From Wolbachia sp. (GTDB lineage: Bacteria; Pseudomonadota; Alphaproteobacteria; Rickettsiales; Anaplasmataceae): a DNA stretch of 5,470 nucleotides. The translations under genes were made by a program, and so were the position numbers. The notes beneath the pieces are model-generated. The model was given only the letters and a program-made list of their open reading frames with translations, was not told the origin of the DNA and did not search any database. The stretch lies in the NCBI GenBank assembly GCA_028803175.1, contig JARBCG010000158.1:1-5470 (forward strand), read 5' to 3'. Below, piece after piece: positions 1 to 4,838 of this stretch (its first letter is position 1; each line of letters starts with the position of its first letter).

Positions 1-296
1 ATACTTAACTTGGAAACAAAAGGGGTTCAACCAATTCCAAAACCATCTATCTATTGTCTGTCCCTAGCCACTACGCTGAACGGATACCATTAATGGAGTT
101 TTCTTACTAGCATTACAAAAAAATCATCCTGGTACCTCTAAATCCACTAAAATTATGCAATGAATTAATGCTACTTTTACCTTTAATATGGTAGTTAAAT
201 TAGTAGAAATGTTTTAAATACCTGCTAAAATCAACTTGTCATTAATATATCTTCGTTATCGTTTTCTTTTAAATTGAAAAATATCTCACGAGTTCT
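1..296. other. Stretch with no recognisable gene
   Basis: All six frames are broken by frequent stops, and I recognise no protein family here. The base composition and decay resemble the adjoining Fic remnant, so part of it may be the unreadable N-terminal half of that gene or another dead element. I see no RNA gene and no long repeat. The region continues off the left edge of the window. Confidence 0.5.
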
Positions 297-960
297 TTCT
301 CTTTATAAGAGAATTGGGCGGTGGAACTCATGGACTTCTTTAGCGCCAGAAGAATTTCATCGGTATTATTTTTGATCCTACTCCACCTTATCTTATAAAA
401 AAGGAAATGCAAGAGTTACTTGATTGATATCATTTTGCACTGAATAGTAAATTTAATCATCCTCTTATTATTACTGCCAACTTTATTTTCGAGTATCTGA
501 CAATACACCCTTTTAAGATGGAAATGGTAGAACTAGGAGATTGATAACAAACTTAATGTTACTGAAACAAGTCTATAATTTTGTATCTTTTGTATCTCAT
601 GAGAAGATAATAGAAGCTAATAAACTCGATTATTACTTGGCACTCAATAAAATACAAAAAAGCTGAAAAAGTGATAAAGAGAATATTTTCCTATGGTTAA
701 TTTTTTCTTGAATGCTTGAATACACAAGCGACCAAGGCAAGTTATATACTTGAAAAAGAGAATACTGAATATTTATTGTCAAAAAAACAATTGCTGTTAT
801 GGGAATTGGCACTTGGCCTAAAAGATAAAGAATTTAGTAAAAAAGATACAATAGAAGCCTTAGGATTTCCGCCAAGGACAGTAGAAGCAGTGATCAAAAA
901 ACTACTAAGGAAGTATTTACAGAGCCTAGGACGTGGTAAAGCTACTATGTATAAAGTAAT
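297..960 (+). pseudogene. Fic/DOC-family protein gene, broken
   Basis: Fic-domain proteins transfer AMP or related groups from nucleotides onto target proteins; in intracellular bacteria some act as effectors or toxins. Conceptual reading gives, in one frame, IIFDPTPPYLIKKEMQELLD (359-424), a stop replacing what looks like Trp (TGA, 425-427), then YHFALNSKFNHPL and an IFEYLTIHPF segment that ends at 514. The Fic active site HPFxDGNGRxxR follows: His codon 506-508, then one A lost at about 515, then DGNGRTRR in the next frame (517-540). That frame continues as LMLLKQVYNFVSFVSHEK with a stop at 664-666, and a second shift in the T run near 701-707 leads to the C-terminal part. The C-terminal residues form a winged-helix-like segment, as in many Fic proteins. 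With two frameshifts and at least two internal stops, a working enzyme is not expected. The left limit is uncertain because the N-terminal part is unreadable. Confidence 0.82.
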
Positions 961-1153
961 TACCGAAAGATTCAATGGGTATACATTCTTGAAACTAAAA
1001 ACCACATTGGCCTTATTCAGAAAAAGTAGAGAGAAAGCCAATAACAAAAGTCTAAGTAAAAACTTGGTAACGCAACCATGGATTAACCAACAAAGCAGGC
1101 AGAGTAGATTCTGGGCTTTTTACCCCTTAAACAATATGATTGGTGATCTATGA
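716..1153 (+). pseudogene. Open C-terminal fragment of the Fic gene, fused to unrelated tail
   Basis: This 145-codon open frame could only begin at TTG (716) and has no good ribosome binding site. Residues 1 to about 80 continue the Fic reading: helices followed by a winged-helix-like segment, with AIEALGFPPRTVE-like and KYLQSLGRGKATMYKV features typical of the C-terminal DNA-binding-like part of Fic proteins. A natural Fic stop would be expected near 960. The remaining 60 or so codons read through unexplained DNA and finally antisense to the transposase remnant (after about 1135), so that tail is probably meaningless. The frame is most likely a by-product of decay, not an expressed gene. A short stable winged-helix peptide cannot be excluded. 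Confidence 0.6.
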
Positions 1154-1872
1154 CAAGAATGTTAAATTTAAACTTATTTTTTAAATAATCAAAAACTGTC
1201 TCAATAATAGATCGTTTTCTGAATAAAACCTTCTCATTAAACTGCATTAACGCATTTTTCATTCCCTTTTTTATATGAGTTACAAGTTCAAATTGTTGTC
1301 AAGAAGCTCCTTAAAAAAGCTCCATTTTTATGTATCACTTTATGTATGACTTATCTTCAAATAACAGGCCGGCAGGCCTCTTTGTCATACGTCTCTCTTC
1401 AAGCTTGGCATGTGTTTTCTGTCGTTTACATTGCCTTTTTCAGCACAACACTTTGAATTTATCCACTCTCGTTAATGACTATATGCAGCTTGAAATCAAA
1501 GAACCAGACTTTTACTCTTTTGCCAAGTCCTGCAAGTCCTTTGAATATTTTTTTACTTGATATCCTTTTTGGGTGGTAAACTGTGATCAAAGTTGCACAG
1601 ATGTATGAAATCCCAGTCATTTTTGCTTTCTCGCAGAACCAATGTAATAGTAGCACCAAATACTATAAAACTCTCTGTTTTAGAACGATTAATCTATCCT
1701 ACTAAGGCAGTTTAGGAAACTCTGATCCATACAGAGATTTTAGGTAAAATAGATAAAAAGCTTTAAAATTTTCGCATCTAGATTTAGGTAGTAATTTATC
1801 TGCACATTTTTCATCTACTATTTTGCAAAAATCATCTACAAAGCAAAATAATTCTATGCTATTCTTTTTCAC
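1135..1872 (-). pseudogene. IS982-family transposase, degenerate and 3'-truncated
   Basis: IS982 transposases are DDE-type enzymes that move their element by cut and paste. On the minus strand the reading starts near GTG 1872-1870 with an N-terminal part containing ELFCFVDDFCK. It has two adjacent stops near 1693. It continues through TGISYICATLITVYHPKR, SSKKIFKGLAGLGKR and FDFKLHIVINESG to a stop at 1459, then shifts frame to GNVNDRKHMPSLKRD, shifts again to LLFEDKSYI, and ends with FELVTHIKKGMKNALM, FRKRSIIETVFDYLKNKF and H-S-C-H-R-S-P-I. These match the family order: first Asp in the FID-A/S-T block, second Asp in the DKGYI block, Glu in IETV. The first catalytic Asp position now reads Cys, and there are several stops and frameshifts, so it is dead. 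Similarity stops abruptly after the HRSPI block near 1135, so roughly the last 30 codons are missing. Confidence 0.85.
1365..1379. repeat. Short GC-rich duplication inside the dead transposase
   Basis: CAGGCC occurs twice, separated by GG (1365-1370 and 1373-1378). AGGCC/GGCCT also form inverted arms around GGCA. On the transposase strand this reads as an 8-base near-tandem duplication (GGCCTGCC then GGCCTGTT). Removing one copy would restore the frame into the LLFEDKSYI block, so this is probably one of the inactivating events. Confidence 0.55.
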
Positions 1873-1901
1873 TTGGGCACATCCTTAGTTTTTTTACAAT
1901 A

Positions 1902-2090
1902 TTATGGTTTACCATATTTCCCTGGCTTTTCTGTTTTCTTCCAATCCATAGTTGGCGTTTTTAGGGTTTCCCGTGAACAGGCGCCATCAAAATTTTCTAG
2001 TTTCGTATCAACATTTGACTTAAGCATCATTAATCCTATAAAAATAGCTGCTATAGTTACATACCATCTTGCTCCAATTTTTTCTATCAT
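1902..2090 (-). CDS. Small predicted membrane protein downstream of gpsA
   Basis: I do not recognise this 62-residue protein. An N-terminal hydrophobic stretch (about residues 9-24, WYVTIAAIFIGLMML) is preceded by charged residues and could be one membrane span or an uncleaved signal anchor. The rest is polar, with a single Cys at about 38 and a Lys/Gly/Pro-rich end (KKTEKPGKYGKP). The ATG start is well placed: an in-frame TGA lies three codons upstream, and a purine-rich GGAAGGTGGTGAAG sequence sits just before it. It lies 64 bases after the gpsA stop on the same strand with no obvious terminator between, so co-transcription is likely. Unlike the region to its left it shows no internal decay, which supports a real gene. 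It could also be a lineage-specific orphan or the tail of an older gene. No function can be given. Confidence 0.55.
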   Translation of the reverse strand: MIEKIGARWYVTIAAIFIGLMMLKSNVDTKLENFDGACSRETLKTPTMDWKKTEKPGKYGKP

Positions 2091-2146
2091 AAATCTTCAC
2101 CACCTTCCTTTTTATCCGGCAAAAATCCACCAACTTGTGCATCCAA
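2087..2146 (-). CDS. Possible 19-codon ORF overlapping the small membrane protein start
   Basis: Between gpsA and the small gene, a frame starting at TTG (2146-2144) encodes DAQVGGFLPDKKEGGEDL after the start residue. It ends in TGA overlapping the next ATG as ATGA, the arrangement used for translational coupling. The composition looks protein-like, but the frame lacks a clear ribosome binding site. Upstream it continues open without a start into the last codons of gpsA. It may be a coupling leader peptide, the remnant of a longer gene, or chance. Confidence 0.2.
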   Translation of the reverse strand: MDAQVGGFLPDKKEGGEDL

Positions 2147-2154
2147 TAGTTTAA

Positions 2155-3138
2155 TTAACTTATAAGAACAGAAACAGTACTTTCTATAGAAGCATTTTCA
2201 TATAATAACTTATAAATTGCTTCACATATCGGCATTTTAATTCCTAATTTTTTTGCTAAATTAAACACAGACTGAGCAGTACTCACACCCTCAATTACTA
2301 ATTTACTTTCTGATAAAATTTGTTGAATATCCCCACTATTGTCACTATTACCTATTTTAAAACCAAAAGACATGTTCCTCGAATTTAAAGATGTGCATGT
2401 CATAACTAAATCACCTAAGCACGATGGCCCGAATAAAGTATCTATATTTGTATCATTATTACCTACTTTTGCTAAGTACAAAGTTTTAATTTCATTCATA
2501 CTTTTTGTTATTAATGCTGCATGAGCATTAAACCCAAGTTTTTTTCCTAGAATAATTCCACATGCTATGGCAAAAACATTTTTTAATGCTGCACAAATTT
2601 GTACTCCTATAACATCATTACTAAGATGTAACTTAACGTTTTCTTGCAGTAATTCTGATATTAATTTTAAGCCTAGTTTATTATCTTGGCATGCAAGAAC
2701 TGTTGAATATGGTAATTTTTTTGCAACTTCTATGGCAAAACTAGGGCCAGAAAAAATAGCGATAGGATTATTAGGCAAAATTTCTCTTACTATTTCACTA
2801 GGTAATTTTAATGTTGAGTTTTCTATTCCTTTGCAAGCTATAATTATAGGTATATTTTTTTGCAATTTACAGTCACATAACTGCTTACATACTTCCCGCA
2901 AAGATTGAGTTGGAATAGCCAGAATTATTGTTACAGTGTTAACTACATCTTTAATGTTTAACCTTATTGATACATTGTTGGGAATGCGGCAACCATGTAA
3001 TATATTATTCTCTTTTTTTTCACTTATTGATTTAAATGTAGCTTCATTGCGTGTCCATAGAATTACGTCTTGTCTACTACTTAGCGAAATTGCAATTGCT
3101 GTGCCCCATGCACCAGCACCCAAGATTGATATTGCCAC
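2155..3138 (-). CDS. gpsA: NAD(P)-dependent glycerol-3-phosphate dehydrogenase
   Basis: GpsA reduces dihydroxyacetone phosphate to sn-glycerol-3-phosphate in the cytoplasm, supplying the backbone for phospholipids. The 327-residue protein has the normal family length. The N-terminal Rossmann motif GAGAWGTA is at residues 7-14. Further family blocks are AIPTQ (74-78), ACKGIE with K103, SGPSFAIEVA (130-139), the catalytic LKN with K186, and FGPSCLGDL...SRN (237-255, with D243 and R254). EGVSTAQSV near 283-291 follows. The start is GTG at 3138-3136. An in-frame TAG four codons upstream excludes longer forms, and AGGAA (minus strand, 3149-3145) gives a ribosome binding site six bases away. The gene is divergent from ctrA and probably leads a transcript that includes the small membrane protein. 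No lesions are seen. Confidence 0.96.
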   Translation of the reverse strand: MAISILGAGAWGTAIAISLSSRQDVILWTRNEATFKSISEKKENNILHGCRIPNNVSIRLNIKDVVNTVTIILAIPTQSLREVCKQLCDCKLQKNIPIIIACKGIENSTLKLPSEIVREILPNNPIAIFSGPSFAIEVAKKLPYSTVLACQDNKLGLKLISELLQENVKLHLSNDVIGVQICAALKNVFAIACGIILGKKLGFNAHAALITKSMNEIKTLYLAKVGNNDTNIDTLFGPSCLGDLVMTCTSLNSRNMSFGFKIGNSDNSGDIQQILSESKLVIEGVSTAQSVFNLAKKLGIKMPICEAIYKLLYENASIESTVSVLIS

Positions 3139-3144
3139 ACAGTG

Positions 3145-3149
3145 TTCCT
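3145..3149 (-). promoter_or_regulatory. Ribosome binding site deciding the gpsA GTG start
   Basis: AGGAA on the minus strand lies six bases before the GTG at 3138. There is no ATG in frame between it and the upstream TAG, so this site fixes the unusual start codon. Confidence 0.65.
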
Positions 3150-3161
3150 AAAGAATGTATA

Positions 3162-3184
3162 CTTACACTCTAGAATAGTGTGAG
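3162..3184. repeat. Inverted repeat in the gpsA leader or promoter
   Basis: CTTACACT (3162-3169) faces AGTGTGAG (3177-3184) across a 7-base spacer. Seven of eight positions are Watson-Crick and one is T/G. It lies 24-46 bases before the gpsA start, where it could be an operator or a leader hairpin. Arms of this size can arise by chance. Confidence 0.35.
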
Positions 3185-3232
3185 AACGATATAAGTAAAT
3201 TAAAAAATATAATGTTACGATATACGAATTAA

Positions 3233-3247
3233 TTAAATATTTATTAA
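3233..3247. promoter_or_regulatory. Predicted CtrA binding box
   Basis: The sequence is TTAA, seven bases (ATATTTA), TTAA, followed by C at 3248. This is an exact match to the alphaproteobacterial CtrA consensus TTAA-N7-TTAAC. It lies about 95 bases before gpsA and about 250 bases before ctrA. A weaker relative, TTAA-N7-TCAA, is at 3382-3396, nearer ctrA. In Caulobacter CtrA binds its own promoter, so autoregulation is plausible; control of gpsA is an alternative. The high AT content makes chance matches more likely than in Caulobacter. Confidence 0.5.
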
Positions 3248-3307
3248 CTATTCTAAATGTTATTTTAAGAATAATAGTTTTAATTCAGCATTGATTTAAA
3301 AAAGCGT

Positions 3308-3320
3308 TACCATTATGGTA
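3308..3320. repeat. Perfect dyad upstream of ctrA
   Basis: TACCAT and ATGGTA flank a single central T. A one-base loop cannot fold as RNA, so if this is functional it is a DNA operator for a dimeric regulator. The short length allows chance. Confidence 0.3.
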
Positions 3321-3367
3321 TGTGACATATTTATCATATTTTAGACTTATTTATATGATTTTAGGAG

Positions 3368-3381
3368 CAGTATATTTACTG
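3368..3381. repeat. Small inverted repeat upstream of ctrA
   Basis: CAGTA and TACTG surround TATT. It directly abuts the imperfect CtrA-type site that begins at 3382. It could be an operator half, but five-base arms are weak evidence. Confidence 0.2.
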
Positions 3382-3429
3382 TTAATTAATAATCAATAGG
3401 TGTAATTTTGGTAATTCGTTAATAAAACT

Positions 3430-3459
3430 TTGATTTATTATTTTCCTTAGTTATATATA
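3430..3459 (+). promoter_or_regulatory. Candidate ctrA promoter
   Basis: TTGATT (3430-3435) and TATATA (3454-3459) are separated by 18 bases, a plausible sigma-70-type pair ending about 36 bases before the ctrA ATG. Several overlapping AT-rich alternatives exist here, so the exact -10 is uncertain. Confidence 0.3.
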
Positions 3460-3495
3460 TTATTAAAATTATAAATTATTTACGGGGTACTAAAT

Positions 3496-4266
3496 ATGCG
3501 TATATTATTAATTGAAGATGATCCAGTGAGTGCAAAGGCAGTTGTGAATGCTTTAAGTTCTGATGGACAATTTTGTGATGTCGTAACGTCTGCACAGGAT
3601 TATAACAATAATATGGTTTCTTCAAATGGGGATTATTATGATTTAGTAATCTTAGACATACATCTGCCTGGTGATATTGATGGGTATGATATATTACTCA
3701 GATTGAGAAATGCAAAAATCAAAGTTCCTGTTTTGATACTTTCATGTATGTCTGCTATTAATCATAAAGCTAAGGGACTTGGATATGGTGCTGATGATTA
3801 TCTAACCAAGCCATTTCATAAAAGCGAGTTATTGGCTCGAATTAAGGCTATAGTACGCCGCACCAAGGGTCACCCTGAATCAGTGATTAAGATTGGCAAC
3901 ATAAACATTAACTTTGATCATAGAGTTGTTGAAGTAAAAGGTAAAACTGTTCATCTTACTAATAAAGAGTATTCTATGATAGAATTACTTGCATTACGTA
4001 AAGGTACGGTACTTACAAAAGAAATGTTTTTAAATCATCTCTATAATGGTTTAGATGAACCTTCAGATAATAAGATAGTTGATGTGTTTATGTGCAAGTT
4101 ACGTAAAAAACTTGAATCTGCTAATGACGGTAAAAGTCATATAGAGACTGTTTGGGGCCGAGGATATGTCTTAAAGGAGTATATTGATGATGAAGAGTAT
4201 TCTGATTCCAGTGTAGGTGAAAATAGTAATGATTATCAAACAGAGCGAGTAAAGGATAATGCATGA
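3496..4266 (+). CDS. ctrA: CtrA-type cell-cycle response regulator
   Basis: CtrA is the DNA-binding response regulator at the end of the CckA-ChpT phosphorelay that controls cell-cycle and developmental genes in alphaproteobacteria. The receiver domain (about residues 1-118) has the acidic pocket IEDD (6-9), the phospho-acceptor D54 in VILDIHLP, S83 and K105 in the TKPF motif. The OmpR-type winged helix (about 130-228) contains LTNKEYSMIELLALRKG, LTKEMFLNHLYNG, KIVDVF and ETVWGRGYVL, all hallmark CtrA blocks. At 256 residues it is about 25 longer than Caulobacter CtrA. The extra length comes from a few residues before D54, one just after it, and an acidic Ser/Asp/Glu-rich tail from about 230. 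The ATG is preceded by GGGG (3484-3487), and an in-frame TAA is found at 3472-3474. It stands alone on its strand, divergent from gpsA and convergent with rnpB. Confidence 0.96.
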   Translation: MRILLIEDDPVSAKAVVNALSSDGQFCDVVTSAQDYNNNMVSSNGDYYDLVILDIHLPGDIDGYDILLRLRNAKIKVPVLILSCMSAINHKAKGLGYGADDYLTKPFHKSELLARIKAIVRRTKGHPESVIKIGNININFDHRVVEVKGKTVHLTNKEYSMIELLALRKGTVLTKEMFLNHLYNGLDEPSDNKIVDVFMCKLRKKLESANDGKSHIETVWGRGYVLKEYIDDEEYSDSSVGENSNDYQTERVKDNA

Positions 4267-4271
4267 GATGT

Positions 4272-4296
4272 CTACACATTCGGATGTAGTAGTTTT
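4272..4296 (+). terminator. Weak hairpin and T run after ctrA
   Basis: CTACA and TGTAG (4272-4289) can pair just after the ctrA stop, and a TTTT run follows at 4293-4296. The stem is short and the T run modest, so this is only a candidate terminator. No better one is seen in the 68 bases separating ctrA from rnpB. Confidence 0.25.
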
Positions 4297-4334
4297 ACAT
4301 GGCTTATATTACACATGAGTTTTTATCATTTTAA

Positions 4335-4685
4335 CATCTAGGTGAAATATAAGCCGAGTTCTGTTTATGTAGCTATTTATCTGGAATAAATGTTACCATT
4401 TACTTCGTGCGATTTACCCGAGTAGATATGAGAAAAACACAAAGCCTACTCTTATTTAATCTTGCTCCTAGTGTTGGTTACTTGAACTACCAATGTTGCC
4501 ATTGTTATGGTGTGCCCTTACCACGCCTTTTCACCCTTACCTAACAAAACGTTAGGCGGTAATTTTCTGTAGTCCTATAACTGGAGTTACCCCCGGCGGG
4601 TGTTACCCGTCACTATTTTTTCTTGGAGCCCGGACTTTCCTCTATTATGTTTTGCATAACAGCAGCTACTTACCCCACCTAGAGG
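4335..4685 (-). ncRNA. rnpB: RNase P RNA (bacterial class A)
   Basis: RNase P RNA is the catalytic subunit that, with the RnpA protein, cuts the 5' leader from precursor tRNAs. On the minus strand the universal blocks appear in the correct order: GAGGAAAGTCCGGGCTCC (4642-4625), GGTGAAAAGGCGTGGTAAGG with GCACACC (4541-4510), GGAGCAAGATTAAATAAG (4468-4451) and ACAGAACTCGGCTTATA (4364-4348). The two ends form an 8-base-pair P1 helix (4676-4683 with 4337-4344). P2 is visible as GTAGCT near the 5' end against AGCTAC near the 3' end. The length of about 350 bases is normal. The exact ends are set by P1 and may be off by a few bases. It is divergent from tsaD and convergent with ctrA. No encoded CCA is seen. 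Confidence 0.96.
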
Positions 4686-4703
4686 CTATATTCTAACACA
4701 GAA

Positions 4704-4733
4704 ATTATAAAATAAAAGCTAATTTCATGACAA
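4704..4733 (-). promoter_or_regulatory. Candidate rnpB promoter
   Basis: On the minus strand TTGTCA (4733-4728) and TATAAT (4709-4704) are 18 bases apart. This would start transcription about 10-15 bases before the P1 helix, so the 5' end would need trimming. A second -10-like TAGAAT at 4695-4690 is better placed for a direct start but has no good -35. Confidence 0.45.
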
Positions 4734-4790
4734 ATTTTTTTCATCTTTACATCATAGTATTAATTTTTCCTTCTTTATTTTCTTAACTTA

Positions 4791-4796
4791 TATAAT
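4791..4796 (+). promoter_or_regulatory. Candidate tsaD -10 element
   Basis: A perfect TATAAT lies 42 bases before the tsaD ATG, and no convincing -35 is found at the usual distance. Transcription from it would start near 4803, which is the first base of the hairpin described next. Confidence 0.4.
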
Positions 4797-4802
4797 ATTT
4801 CA

Positions 4803-4830
4803 AAGTATTATGTTCAGTAATGTAATACTT
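4803..4830 (+). promoter_or_regulatory. Hairpin in the tsaD 5' leader
   Basis: AAGTATTA (4803-4810) is perfectly complementary to TAATACTT (4823-4830). The pairing extends inward by two G-U pairs and two A-U pairs to a CAGT loop (4815-4818), giving twelve stacked pairs. The G-U pairs hold only in RNA of the plus strand; minus-strand RNA would have A-C mismatches, which favours a role in tsaD mRNA. It ends eight bases before the ATG, where the ribosome binding site should be, and no Shine-Dalgarno sequence is visible. No T run follows, so it is not a terminator. Confidence 0.45.
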
Positions 4831-4838
4831 AAATATAT

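Larger units (their letters stand above)
1130..1890 (-). mobile_element. Relic of an IS982-type insertion sequence
   Basis: The element is defined only by its transposase remnant. I could not identify terminal inverted repeats or a target-site duplication on either side. The right limit falls between the transposase start (1872) and the stop codon of the small gene at 1902. The left limit is where transposase similarity is lost, near 1130-1135. Confidence 0.6.
3139..3495. promoter_or_regulatory. Divergent gpsA/ctrA intergenic control region
   Basis: These 357 bases are markedly AT-rich, contain no gene-like frame, and must hold the promoters for both gpsA (leftward) and ctrA (rightward). Inside are a perfect CtrA-type box (3233-3247), an inverted repeat next to gpsA (3162-3184), a 6+6 dyad (3308-3320) and a 5+5 dyad (3368-3381). 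Each is listed separately. Confidence 0.7.

Noticed and set aside
297..313. Perfect inverted repeat TTCTCTT-TAT-AAGAGAA
   Set aside because: It lies in decayed DNA, no T run or gene end is near, and seven-base arms are expected by chance in a window of this size and composition.
742..1047. 101-codon open frame on the minus strand opposite the Fic C-terminal part
   Set aside because: The plus strand reads as Fic across most of it, and the minus-strand product has no recognisable family or start signal.
1457..1465. DnaA-box-like TTATCCACT
   Set aside because: It is a single imperfect copy inside the dead transposase, where it encodes part of the INESG region; there is no cluster or origin context.
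1330..1560. 76-codon open frame on the plus strand
   Set aside because: It lies antisense to clear IS982 transposase blocks and has no ribosome binding site.
1902..1917. TATGGT/ACCATA dyad over the stop of the small gene as a terminator
   Set aside because: The loop is only two to four bases, and the minus strand continues with an A run, not a T run.
1873..2154. 93-codon open frame on the plus strand
   Set aside because: It is antisense to the small membrane protein frame, which has the better start context and protein-like composition.
2339..3151. Three open frames on the plus strand within gpsA
   Set aside because: gpsA is intact with all family motifs on the minus strand; these are its shadows.
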